A DNA stretch of 64,000 nucleotides, taken from contig NW_022985710.1 in NCBI RefSeq assembly GCF_902459465.1, positions 62,001 through 126,000 of the forward strand, in the 5' to 3' direction. Positions 1-26,700 of this stretch are shown in pieces. The stretch's first letter is position 1. The number at the start of each line of letters is the position of its first letter. Origin of the DNA: Asterias rubens. Its lineage: Eukaryota > Echinodermata > Asteroidea > Forcipulatida > Asteriidae. The notes beneath the pieces were generated by a model, which saw nothing but the letters and a program-made list of their open reading frames with translations, did no database searches and was not told where the DNA came from. The position numbers and the translations under genes are program-made.

Positions 1-150
1 AGTAGGACTTTTCTTAAAACTTAAAGAGGGTCAGTCTTCAAGGTCATTACGGTCTGTGGCTGAGTGACTTTAGCATTGAATTATGAACTCTATAATTTCA
101 TAATTTCATGCACAGCCACAGTCCTTAATTGAACTTTTGTACAGTCCCCT

Positions 151-397
151 TTAAAGGCAGTGGACACTATTGGTAATAACTAAAAATAACTCAGCATAAA
201 ACCTCACTTGGTAACAAGTAATGGGGAGCTGTTGATGATATAAAACACTGTGAGAAACGGCTCCCTCTGAAGTGACGTAGTTTTCGAGAAAGAAGTAATT
301 TTCCACAAATCTGATTTCGAGACCTCAAGTTTAGAATTTTGAGGTCACGAAATCAAGCATCTGAAAGCACAAAACTTCGTGTGACAAGGGTGTTGTT
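151..397 (+). mobile_element. Family A TTAA element, 3' truncated
   Basis: Starts TTAAAGGCAGTGGACACTAT and contains the GAGACCTCAAG foldback. It is cut off where a CTGTTCCGACC repeat begins. Confidence 0.8.
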
Positions 398-560
398 AGC
401 TGTTCCGACCTACCGTCGGAACAGGTTTTAGTCGGAACAGGTTTTTTTCGTCTAGATTTTTATTGTTTTTATTATTATTCTTTGTTTCCGCCTAAAACTA
501 ATTATTTGTTGAGAGTTTTCGCTTGAAGACGCACATGGCTACGACCGCGCCACGGTTTCT
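398..560. repeat. Family K repeat fragment
   Basis: AGCTGTTCCGACCTACCGTC and its near-inverse CGGAACAGG occur together, followed by TTTTCGTCTAGATTTTTATT. The same start is found at 31892. Confidence 0.6.
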
Positions 561-1159
561 TAATTAATTTTTTTTTTTTGCTAAAACTTTGGCAAGTTCA
601 TGATTGTGTTTGACTCAAATATTAGTTTTTCGTACTTAAATTGTGTTTAGTATGCGCCTTGTTTCACCAAGTTATAAATAGTAAATTTAATTGAATCGAA
701 TTGATTGACTAGAATTCGGTAGTTTAAAATGTTCTTTAATTGGGGCGACATTACTATTAAAATGACAATAAATTATAATCATTATTATTTTTGTCAAATT
801 GAAATGATTATGTTTTAGCTGTTAATGCCTTTCACACACATTTTACCGACAACCAACTTCCCACTTCATAATGGTGGTACTGCAGTATACATGTTTTTCC
901 TGCAAGTATCTGACTGTCGCAAAAAAAACTGATTGCTAGAAGTGGTTGCCTGTAATTTTGTCCCGTGAGAAATACTCTTTATGACGTCTACTGAAAGTTA
1001 AAATTAATCGAGTTGTAATTTTATTCTAAAGTGGATAAATAAAAAAAGTGTAACTATTCAGATTTTGGAATGAGCAGTTTACTTATAATTATAATTATTT
1101 CGTTGTATTCGTTCCTGTTGCTAGAATGGAATGCTTCCACAAGTTTTGCTTTCGTCTGT
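561..1159. other. AT-rich stretch with nothing recognised
   Basis: No coding potential, repeat family or RNA gene that I can support. Confidence 0.5.
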
Positions 1160-1564
1160 TTAAAGACACTGGACACTGTTGGTATTATTGTCAAAGACTA
1201 GTCGTCACAGTTGGTGTATCGCAACAAAACTATGCATAACATAACAAACCTGTGAAAATTTGAGCTAAATCGGTCGTCGAAGTTCCGAGATATTAATGAA
1301 AGAAAAAACACCCATGTCGAACCATAGTCACACGAAGTTGTGTGCTTTCAGATGTTTGATTTCGACCTCAAAAATTAATTCTAAATCGGAGGTCTTAATT
1401 AAATTTGTGGAAAATTACTTCTTTCTCAAAAAATACGTCACTTCAGAGGGAGCTGTTTCTCACAATGTTTTACACTATCAACCTCTCCCCATTACTCGTA
1501 ATAAGAAAGGTTTTTATGCTAATAATTATTTTGAGTATTTACCAATAGTGTCCACTGCCTTTAA
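1160..1564 (-). mobile_element. Family A TTAA element, full length
   Basis: Reads TTAAAGACACTGGACACTGT to CCACTGCCTTTAA. The 97-residue open frame inside it is a by-product; similar frames occur in most family A copies. Confidence 0.88.
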
Positions 1565-3305
1565 CTTTGGTATGAATTATACACAATAAGTGAAAATCGA
1601 ACTTCTTTATAATTTCATTCAAACATGAATTTGGTAACTTCGACACTAATTCAGTAATAAGAATAATAGTTGAAAACCACCCCTTTGAAATAGTTTAAGA
1701 GAGCGAGGTATTTTTTTCACCAACAAATTTGACTCTGAGAAAGGTTTTAGGTCTGAACCGTTTCGATGACTATTCCTGGAAAGCGCCCTCTATAGTTTTT
1801 ATAACGTGCAATCGTGGCATGATGATTGCTGGTCCTGTGTTTTTTCCGCAATAATTGAGTTCAAAAATTATGAAAAATTAATTTTTGTTTTTGCTTTTTC
1901 TAATTAATTTTTCTAAGGATGCAATAAGAATCCTGAGGAGATGTGGATGGTATTTATTTAATTTTGGAAGAAAGAAAAGAAGAAAATTATTTTTTTTTCT
2001 AAACAAAACAGCAATCTGTTATGGACAGCAATCTCCAAGACACGCACTGATGGACTAACCAGCTATATTTTGTTAACCCCAGACTAAAAATGGGCGCCAA
2101 AGTCTACGGTTCCACTTTGAGGTGATGGCAGATGCCCCAGTACAAGCTAAACTGAAATAACAGGTCCAGTGGATTTTTTTCCCCAGATGTGCAGATGAAA
2201 ACCAATAATTAGTCAGGGACAGCTGTCAGCGGCTTGACTTGATTGAGGGTTATTAAGATTATACTGCTTAAGACAAGTATGTTTAGATTATTAACAGTTA
2301 AAACAAAATATTTAGTAGTGTTTTGTTGAACAAAAATAGTTATCATGTGCATTTCCGTTGAGTTTAAAAACAACTTTTGGTCAATTAGTTTTCGCAGTTA
2401 TAGAGAGTACGATGCACTGTAAAAAAAAAACACTATGGGAAGAAAAAGATTTTTTATTTCGCGGAATATAAATAATCTCCAGATATACCCCAGCCTCCCC
2501 CCAAAAGTAAAAAAAATAAATCACCCCACGCACAATAATTATAAATAAAAATAATGTCTAAAGACGACAAAATTAATAATTGGATGTTCACCAAAGGTTT
2601 CAGTTTTCTTTGCAGGCTAGGACTTCATGCCAGAACTGCCCTAATCTATTTAATAATGTCCTAAGCTGACAATTTGAAGCCCTTCTCACCGTTTAAAAAA
2701 AACAAAATTGTGGGGTTTGTTGAAACAATGATAGTGTTCTCGGACACAGGGAATTGAAATAGGGTGTGGCTTCTATCAAGCCAACAGAGAGGGCGCTGTA
2801 GCGCTCACATAAAAAAAGGCGGGGTAATTATTTATCAGCAGAGAAAAAAATCCCTAAAACGAACTGAGAGTTTATCACGTCTAGTAAGTTAAATTAATAA
2901 GCATACATTTCAAGTGACTTAAAAGTGTGAGAAAGCCGAATGTTCATCGGGTTTTACTGGCAAATGACAGGATCGAGCGTCAGACTGCTCAAAGCTTTGT
3001 AGCGAGCCTTGGCAGCGATCTGTCGATTGGTGGCGCCTTTGCATTTGGCGAACACAACAAACTTACTGCATGTAATTAACTGTGCACACAGCAGTACACA
3101 TGTCGTTGATGGTACACACATCGTTTACTGAATAAAAAGTAAGTTTAATTTTTGTTTTTAATTTTAAAAAATGAGGCTCAGTATATACAGTGATCTGCAC
3201 TGAGTCCAATATTAAAGTGTATATCGAATTATAGCGAGATCTGCTTTCAAAATCAAATCAAATGAAAAGAGAACTGCAGGTGAGTGTTGTGTTTGTGCAG
3301 GCAGC
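1565..3305. other. Intergenic stretch with nothing recognised
   Basis: AT-rich with homopolymer runs. No open frame resembling a gene and none of the window's repeat families. Confidence 0.5.
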
Positions 3306-3770
3306 GGTCCTACTACTTGCCGTCAACTCGTCAACTCGCCGTCAACTCATTTTCGTGCCGTCAACTCATTAAATTTACATGAAAAATCTATAAAAAGGGG
3401 GCACGGAAGTGTTAAGTCTGGGCTAAACTACATATTTCTCATGGTTTTCGGTACAAATTCATTCACAAAAACGACTTTGTTTGTGATGATAAAAAAAAAG
3501 TACCAATCATTGACATCTTGGGCCAAGACTAGTCATTGTGAAAAAGCAAGATGGCGGCCGACAGTTTTTTGGCTTCGAGAATTTTTTTTCACGAGAAAAA
3601 AAATCAATTTTTATTCCGAAATATGACCTAAAACTTACGCGAATGCTCTTTGAGCTGATACTTTACAGTTCTATGCTTCTTTTGTGGATTACAAATGTAT
3701 ATTGGAGGAGTTGACGGCGAGTTGACGGCGCAAGTGAGTTGACGGCGAGTTGACGGCAAGTAGTAGGACC
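3306..3770. mobile_element. 465-bp element with long inverted ends and 9-bp target duplication
   Basis: The left end GGTCCTACTACTTGCCGTCA is mirrored by the right end TGACGGCAAGTAGTAGGACC. Each end carries a short array of GTCAACTCG-type repeats pointing inward. The flanks share GCAGGCAGC: immediately before 3306, and after one extra C following 3770. A 9-bp duplication fits Mutator-like elements, but no transposase is present. Confidence 0.8.
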
Positions 3771-4445
3771 CGCAGGCAGCAGGGCAGGCAGAGAGAGAGC
3801 CACTCAGTCAGTGTGGACAAGCATGATAAGTTGCCACCGATATCTTTCCGTATACGATAGGCTATGTGCTATGCGTCACCACCTTTTCACCCATTTTTAC
3901 AAAAAGGGATATCTACATTATTTCATATCGAATGGAAAAGTGGTGGTGCCATGCGGAAACTTTTCCGGCCCTTTCTCTAACTAATCTATAATATAAGGAA
4001 GGGGAAAAAATACTGCTTTGACCTTTTGATAGTGAATAGGATTTTGTTTGTATCCATGATTGAATTGAACCAGCAAAGGTCATCATTGACAAAATCATAT
4101 TCAAAACTTTTGGCCCCTCGATCACGGATCATGTTTATGCACCACTGGCGTATGTTATGTAATAAGTTTTTTTTTATTGAGTTGTGTTAGACTAGTCTAC
4201 AAAAACAAATTTGCAAATATTGTTTTAGTTCTCATCATCATGACCATTCAGAATCCTTAATGGAAATCGCCTTTCTGATAATAATGATGAGAACTATACT
4301 GCTCCCACCTGGTATGCTCTGCGCGCAACCGCTGGTCAAAGTTAACCAATAATTACCAATGGCTTTAATGCTTTATATGTGTTAGTGTTGTGTGCTTGCA
4401 TTGCATGTAGAGAGATATGAACTGAAGGTTACCGTTAACCAGTGT
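3771..4445. other. Intergenic stretch with nothing recognised
   Basis: No supported gene or repeat family. Confidence 0.45.
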
Positions 4446-5030
4446 TAGTTTTAGTTTTATTAGACTTTCCACTGGCGTAACAATATAAATATACAAGACG
4501 ATACATAAAGAAACAATGAATCAAAATAGCTTAAAAATACTAAGCCAGTGGTTGGTGAGGAGGAACAGGTGACCAGCACCTCTACAAAGCCGTCCTGCCA
4601 CAAAGAATGTCCCCTGAAACCCACCCAACAGTTAAAAAAAAGAAAAAAGAAAAGAAAAAAGGGGGCGCTTGAAGGCGGGATTGACAATTACAGACGACAA
4701 CAAGAGCAATGGTACAAACTTGTCCATGTAAAATTGAAGCAGACGAGACTTGAATGATGACAAGGACACATTAGATCTGACTGACAGCGGAAGCTGGTTC
4801 CACATGGGGACAATCCGCTGAAAATAAAACGACTTATGGGACTGATAACTTGAAGGGATCAGAAGACAGTCTAGTGGCAGGACGGCCCTGTGTGACATTA
4901 AAACTTACATATCTATCAAGATTTATGTAAATTTGACCGTGTTTACATTTAAAAAACAGAATAAGATCACAAATTTCCCTTCTGAAAGACAGGGGTAAAA
5001 TGAAAAGAAGTTCTAACCGAGCGTAGCATT
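4446..5030 (-). pseudogene. 3' end of a CR1/L2-like LINE, frameshifted fragment
   Basis: On the minus strand the conceptual protein reads FRREICDLILFFKCKHG and then, after a frame change near 4855, FYFQRIVPMWNQLPLSV and SSFKSRLLQFY. This is the C-terminal tail typical of non-LTR retrotransposon reverse-transcriptase polyproteins. It ends in a degenerate TAAAACTAAAACTAA tail. It is 5' truncated and inactive. Confidence 0.7.
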
Positions 5031-5034
5031 ACCA

Positions 5035-5190
5035 GCCGTCGATTTCACCAAACTCTTCCTAACTTAGGGTTAATCTTTTTTAGGACTTGGGTCTTAGGAC
5101 GAGTTAACTTCCATATCCATATAGGTTAGGACGCATTGAACCTATCCTAAGTTAGGACGGGTTACTCGTCCTAACTCGAGATAGTATTAT
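5035..5190. mobile_element. Family D foldback with TCCTAACTTAGG motifs
   Basis: Runs from GTCGATTTCACCAAACTCTT through several CTAACTTAGG/CCTAAGTTAGG inversions. Related copies lie at 13700, 16606 and 42415. Confidence 0.6.
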
Positions 5191-5398
5191 TTTAATCCTA
5201 CCGTTCCAGAAATCGGCTGCAGTTCTTCTATGCTTTCTTTATCTTTATGATCTTATGTCATGAGGTTGTATTATAATCCACAAAATTTTACAAATATTGT
5301 TTTGAAATGTTCTTACTATGTTTTACATGTGAAGGCTTTAGTTCAGTCTTCTCCCTAGTTTTCAGCAGTGACATCAGAACTCATCCCAAGCCTCAGCA

Positions 5399-19709
<14,311 letters not shown>

Positions 19710-20239
19710 AGATGAGGAGTATACAAGAGCAGCATCTTAGATGATGAGCTGAGGAAACATCCAGTCAAGAGCTTCAAGGATGGAGGACTGATTCAAGATT
19801 GAACGATCGTCTGTCATTGAATCGAAGGCTTAAGGAAGGACTTGAACAAAACCCTTTCTACCCCCCCCCCTTAACGGTGTATAATGACATTGATAACATA
19901 ATTTGGAACATCTTGCGTGAGTTTGAACTCGTCAAAATAACCTGTCTAGCAATCGGGCCTCAGTTTTTATTTCTCCACCATTGTTTGTAAAGAAGAGTCT
20001 TCCGGATATGCGAGGACAATGTACATACAAATTATTTTTGTATTGTAGAACAGTGCAATACAGACCTTTATCACGTTGTGGTCATCTTGATTATTATTGG
20101 ACACAGGGAGCATGACCAAGATGGTGACAATGTATAAGGGTCTATTGAATAGCATCCAAGTACATTCTTGATTCAAGTTTTACTGTGTAGGTTAAAGGGA
20201 ACATACATGTAGCTCTTCAATTTGTTGGCCTCATATGGA

Positions 20240-22482
20240 TAAAATCACCAGCAAAAAGAAGGGGTAGGCCTTTCATTTTGGTCAAATAGTAAATGACAAA
20301 AGTTTGATAAAATCACCAAGGGTAAGCCTTGCATTTTGGTCAAAATTGATTGGCTAAAATTTGATAAAATCACAAGGGGTAAGCCTTGCATTTAGGTCAA
20401 AATTGATGGGTTAAAATTGTATAAAATCTTAAGGGGTAAGCCTTGCATTGTAGTCAAAATTGATGGGCTAAAATTTGATAAAATCACAAGGGGTAAGCCT
20501 TGCATTTTGGTCAAAACTGATGGGCTAAAATTGGATAAAATCACAAGGGGTAAGCCTTGCATTGTAGTCAAAATTGATAGGCTAAAATTGGATAAAATCA
20601 CAAGGGGTAAGCCTATGCATTTTGGTCAAAATTGATGGGCTAAAATTGGATAAAATCACAAGGGGTAAGCCTTGCATTTTGGTCAAAATTGATGGGCTAA
20701 AATTGGATAAAATCACAAGGGTATACCTTGCATTTTGGTCAAAATTGATGGGCCTAAAATTGGATAAAATCACAAGGGGTAAGCCTTGCATTTTGGTCAA
20801 AATTGATGGGCTAAAATTGGATAAAATCACAAGGGGTAAGCCTTGCATTGTAGTCAAAATTGATAGGCTAAAATTGGATAAAATCACAAGGGTATACCTT
20901 GCATTTTGGTCAAAATTGATGGGCTAAAATTGGATAAAATCACAAGGGGTAAGCCTTGCATTTTGGTCAAAATTGATGGGCTAAAATTGGATAAAATCAC
21001 AAGGGGTAAGCCTTGCATTTTGGTCAAAATTGATGGGCTAAAATTGGATAAAATCACAAGGGGTAAGCCTTGCATTGTAGTCAAAATTGATAGGCTAAAA
21101 TTGGATAAAATCACAAGGGTATACCTTGCATTTTGGTCAAAATTGATGGGCTAAAATTGGATAAAATCACAAGGGGTAAGCCTTCCGTTTTGGTCAAAAT
21201 TGATGGGCTAAAATTGGATAAAATCACAAGGGGTAAGCCTTGTATTTTGGTCAAAATTGATGGGCTAAAATTGGATAAAATCACAAGGGTATACCTTGCA
21301 TTTTGGTCAAAATTGATGGGCTAAAATTGGATAAAATCACAAGGGGTAAGCCTTGCATTTTGGTAAAAAATTGATGGGCTAAACTTGGATAAAATCACAA
21401 GGGTATACCTTGCATTTTGGTCAAAATTGATGGGCTAAAATTGGATAAAATCACAAGGGGTAAGCCTTGCATTTTGGTCAAAATTGATGGGCTAAAATTG
21501 GATAAAATCACAAGGGGTAAGCCTTGCATTTTGGTCAAAATTGATGGGCTAAAATTGGATAAAATCACAAGGGGTAAGCCTTGCATTTTGGTCAAAATTG
21601 ATGGGCTAAAATTGGATAAAATCACAAGGGGTAAGCCTTGCATTTTGGTCAAAATTGATGGGCTAAAATTGGATAAAATCACAAGGGGTAAGCCTTGCAT
21701 TTTGGTCAAAATTGATGGGCTAAAATTGGATAAAATCACAAGGGGTAAGCCTTGCATTTTGGTCAAAATTGATGGGCTAAAATTGGATAAAATCACAAGG
21801 GGTAAGCCTTGCATTTTGGTCAAAATTGATGGGCTAAAATTGGATAAAATCACAAGGGGTTAGCCTTGCATTTTGGTCAAAATTAATGGGCTAAAATTGG
21901 ATAAAATCACAAGGGTATACCTTGCATTTTGGTCAAAATTGATGGGCTAAAATTGGATAAAATCACAAGGGTATACCTTGCATTTTGGTCAAAATTGATG
22001 GGCTAAAATTGGATAAAATCACAAGGGGTAAGCCTTGCATTTTGGTCAAAATTGATGGGCTAAAATTGGATAAAATCACAAGGGGTAAGCCTTGCATTTT
22101 GGTCAAAATTGATGGGCTAAAATTGGATAAAATCACAAGGGGTAAGCCTTGCATTTTGGTCAAAATTAATGGGCTAAAATTGGATAAAATCACAAGGGGT
22201 AAGCCTTGCATTTTGGTCAAAATTGATGGGCTAAAATTGGATAAAATCACAAGGGTAAGCCTTGCATTTTGGTCAAAATTGATGGGCTAAACTTGGATAA
22301 AATCACAAGGGTATACCTTGCATTTTGGTCAAAATTGATGGGCTAAAATTGGATAAAATCACAAGGGGTAAGCCTTGCATTTTGGTAAAAATTGATGGGC
22401 TAAAATTGGATAAAATCACAAGGGTAAGCCTTGCATTTTGGTCAAAATTAATGGGCTAAAATTGGATAAAATCACAAGGGGG
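20240..22482. repeat. 57-bp minisatellite, about 39 copies, in OSGEP 3' region
   Basis: The unit contains GGGGTAAGCCTTGCATTTTG, then TCAAAATTGATGGGCTAAAA and TTGGATAAAATCACAA. Units at 21430-21850 are almost identical; others differ by single bases, or carry GGGTATACC in place of GGGGTAAGCC, making them one base shorter. Because 57 is a multiple of three and the unit lacks stops in some frames, open frames arise on both strands with 19-residue periods. I treat those as by-products, not genes. Confidence 0.97.
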
Positions 22483-22573
22483 CAAACAAGGCCTGCACCT
22501 GCCCGATAAGAAATAAAAGCAAAAATGAATCGAGGTAAATGGTTGATCTGTCACGGTTAGGCCTGAAGTATAA

Positions 22574-22626
22574 AATAAACAAATAAAAAGGATGAATAAA
22601 TTGTTGAGAAGTGTGTTTTATTTATT
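22574..22626. terminator. Opposed poly(A) signals ending OSGEP (+) and AGXT2 (-)
   Basis: On the plus strand AATAAA occurs at 22574-22579, 22582-22587 and 22595-22600, just after the OSGEP 3' minisatellite. On the minus strand two overlapping AATAAA hexamers read through 22626-22617. If used, the OSGEP 3' UTR is about 2.9 kb and includes the minisatellite, and the AGXT2 3' UTR is about 1.1 kb. The 22600-23700 stretch has none of the window's repeat families, as expected for a 3' UTR. Cleavage sites are inferred. Confidence 0.5.
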
Positions 22627-23467
22627 GTTGAAATCAATAATGCATTGCATTTAGTAAAACAAAATAATAACCAGAATCTATGTGTGAGATGTAAACAAAA
22701 GATAGAATGCATTTTACACGTTGAAATCAAAACCACTTTTTGACATCTGATCTGGTCCAACTGAGGAAAATGAAATCCCAGTGGCACATAAGCACTCTGT
22801 GGCTCAAAAGTGCTCCTTTTATTACAAATGATAAAATATGAATGCATTTAGAAAGGCCACTGTCACAATTTGTTCAATGAAACTGACATAATTATCAAGT
22901 TTGATAGTCATCAAAATTTGTGACCTTAAATTTTTTCAACACAAATCAGTATTCTAGCATAATTTGCCTCAATAGAAATGCCTTAGAAATAAGCAGACAC
23001 AATTATTAGAAGGAAAAAAATAGTACTTTAAAATGCAAAGGTGCTATCTACTACTAAAGTTTTCTGTCAGTCATAGAAAAATACAATTTTAATCTACCAT
23101 ATTATTTGCATTTATATATGAATATGGGAGTTGTTTTTCAAGCTAGTAAAAGCTACCAGGCTATAGGAATAGAAACAATAATACTGGAAAAAAAACATGT
23201 CAAATGCAAAGTGCAGTATTCAATTCAAATACTACTAATATTATAGAAAGGCACCATAATTTAATAAAACCTAATTATTTATACATAGAGATTGAAGGTA
23301 GTCATTCGTAAAATTAACAGCAATACAAGCCTATTTGGTTAAAAAGAAGTACCAGCAGGTTTCGATAGCATAAAGCTTTTTGTTCATACTAGCATAAAAA
23401 TACAAAAATATCAACAAATAATTTGTGAATTGAATAACTTGCATTCATGAATGGGAAAAAAAAGATG

Positions 23468-23598
23468 GGTAGTGTCTCATTCTTAAACTGCTGTTTAAAA
23501 CTTTGCAGGGTCGTGGCCGTGCGTTAGAGGCCCTCGCCTTCAGCTTGGGCCAACGACCCTGCCGGTTTAACACGGCAGTTTAAGAACTTGGCGCTACC
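23468..23598 (-). repeat. 131-nt hairpin in the presumed AGXT2 3' UTR
   Basis: Arms of about 51 nt (23468-23518 and 23548-23598) share CTTAAACTGC and GCAGGGTCGT in inverse orientation, with a 29-nt loop. It could be a small transposon or an RNA structure in the 3' UTR. Confidence 0.7.
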
Positions 23599-23728
23599 CC
23601 ATCATTCCCTTAATTATAATCATTAAAACAAGTGTACATTGGAATCATATAAGGCGGTGATCAAATAAAACTGAGATAATTTGTACCTGAGGTCCCATTG
23701 AGGAAGACGGCCGACTGTTGAAGAATCT

Positions 23729-26700
23729 TCAGGTGTTCCTTTCTAAGTGGTTCTGCAGAGCTAATCTCAGGACGGACAGACCAAAGTCTGCGTCTTCTTT
23801 GCTGATAATCATGGCCGGTTTGATTCGGAACACCTGTGTGTCATGAGATAAACATAACAAAGCATTGTTTAGAATTTTCAACTGTTAAGCCTGGTTCATA
23901 CTTTCTGTGATTGAGATACAAATTTTGACGCAAATTATTTGTTGCGAATTTGTGACATCCAAATCTGACTGCAAGTATGAACTGGGCTATTATAGTCTTT
24001 AAAGCCATTGGACCCTTTCGGTACAGAAAAAAAAAAAAAAAAGTTCACAGATTTACAAATAACTTACAGGGTTTACAGAAGGTAGTGGTGAAAGACTTCT
24101 CTTGAAATATTATTCCATGAAATGCTTTACTTTTTGAGAAAACAGTAAAACAATATAAATTCTCGTTAGCGAGAATTACGGATTTATTTTAAACACATGT
24201 CATGACACGGCGAAACGCGCGGATACAAGGGTGGGTTTTCCCGTTATTTTCTCCCGACTCCGATGACCGATTGAGCCTAAATTTTCACATGTTTGTTATT
24301 TGATATAGAAGTTGTGATACACGAAGTGTGGGCCCTGGACAATACTGTTTACCGAAAGGGTCCAATGGCTTTAAGTCACCACTACTAAGGGAATAAATGA
24401 GTTTACAGGCAAAGAGGTCTTAAAGGGACATTTCAAAATGACAGGGTTATGGTCATGCGATAACGGACCGAGCGAATTTCGCAACCCTACAATTTATAAC
24501 CATTGTTATTTAACATGTTTAAGTTTGAAAATCCTAAGACGATTTCTGTCAAGTTATTGCTCCAGTTTGTGAAGGGTCAAGATTGCATTGTCGTTCAACA
24601 AATAGGGTATGAGGCCGCAATCACTCTATGATGTCTATCTACTCTGTCATGACATTCCTCAGTGGTCAATATGCAAGATATTGGTGTTGCGGAAGACCGT
24701 TTTGTATTTCTTTTCTTTAGAAATGCAAGCTCACTCAAGATGCTCCTTAAAGCTCGCGCATACTTTATTTTGGCGCTCTATAAACAACTTTTCATATGAT
24801 TGACTGATTGATTGATCGATCTATCTATTGATTGACTGATAGATTGATTGATGATCAGTCCGATGGATGTCTGAGAACTTACGTTTCCATGGATACCTCC
24901 CTTGCCAATGAGGACGCCCATATCCTTAGCATCTTCCCATATTGGTCCCATCTGGTCTGGTGGAAGAGGTGTTCTCGATTCCTGCGGATCCAACATAAAT
25001 TAAATTAGAAATGAGTTGGGAAGAGAATTTTTTAGTTCAAGGGTAGGTAAACGTTTGGTAACCACTCTTCAAATTTATGGCAAAAACAACTAACTTGGTT
25101 ATACAGTACAGTGGATATCAATAGTTTAGGGGTTTTCTGGAAAAACTTTGGCAAGCTTTGTCTCAGCTTTTGCCAAAAAATAAATGAAAAATAATTCCCT
25201 ATGATTGGCATGAACAGAATCCTACTCCTTACAGGCAGTGGACCTATTGCCATGATTGGTAATTACTCAAAATAATTATTAGCATGAAACCTTACTTGGT
25301 AACCGGTAATGGGGAGCTGCTGATAGTATAAAACATTGTGAGAAACCGCTCCCTCTACAGTCACATAGTGTTCAAGAAAGAAGTAATTTTCCACGAATTT
25401 GATTTCGAGACCTCAAGTTTAGAATTTGAGGTCTCGAAATCAAGTATCTGAAAGCACACAACTTCGTGTGACCAGGTTTGTTTTCTTCTTTCATTATTAT
25501 CTGGCAACTTCCCTGACCAATTGAGCTCAAATTTTCACAGGGCTGTTATTTAATGCATATGTTGAGATACACCAAGTGAGAAGACTGTCTTTGACAATTA
25601 CCAAATGTTTCCAGTGAGTTTAACCCTTAAATTTTACAACACCATTAAATGTATATGACCACCTGAAAAACTAAGCCCCTTTTCAAATTAACTTTTTGTG
25701 TTTTGGGATTTTTTTAGAGGCCTGTATCTACAACAATATATTAATATATTTTAAAACTCCTACAACTCTTATGCATTCACAGTTTTCTCAATAGGGGGTT
25801 TTCGTTTTTGACGATGGATGGTTCTGCGACGGTTTTTCAGCCAAACGTCGTTTTCAGTACAACAAATAGTCATCCCAAAAATGAGGGATGACCGTCCTTA
25901 AAGCCGACGCATGTGCAGATGACGCCAAATGTCGTCATTACCATCGCAGAACCATCCGTTATCCCTCCCTAATCATACCTTATCAGTCACCATCTCAACC
26001 CCGATCATGAGACCCTTGCCTCGGACATCTCCAACAATCTCAAACTCATCTCGCATCTTGGCTAGCTCCAGCAGCATGTAGGTGCCGACGTCTTGGCTGA
26101 TTCCTTGGGTGTTCTCTTCTTCAATCACCTTTAGGGAAAATCCAGAATTAAAAGAGAGTTGCAGGCTTTAATTTTTATTTTGCTTATTTTCACTGGTGTA
26201 CTTAAAGGCGGTGGACACTATTGGTAATTATCAAAGACTAGCCTTCACAGTTGGTGTATCTCAACATATGCATAAAATAACAAACCTGTGAAAATTTGAG
26301 CTCAATCGGTCATCGAACTTGCGAGATAATAGTGAAAGAAAAACACCCCTGTCACACGATGTTGTGTGCCTTAGATGGTTGATTTCGAGACCTCAAGTTC
26401 TAAATCTGAGGTCTCGAAATCAAATTCGTGGAAAATTACTTCTTTCTCGAAAACTATGGCACTTCAGAGGGAGCCGTTTCTCTCAATGATTTATACTACC
26501 AACCTCTCCCCATTACTCGTCACCAAGAAAGGTTTTATGCCGATAATTATTTTGAGGTATTACCAACAGTGTCCACTGCCTTTAAACTTGTTTTGTGTAA
26601 TTTTCTAATGGCGTTTCTACTGTCATGCGCCCTCGAACAGGCTGGTCCTGGAGTGAGCCCAATATGAATTCAATAAATTATTAAACATTTTTATTAAGAG

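Noticed and set aside
20392-22290. Open frames of up to 152 residues on both strands with 19-residue repeats
   Set aside because: They exist because the 57-bp unit is a multiple of three without stops. Both strands are equally open, and units one base shorter break the frames.
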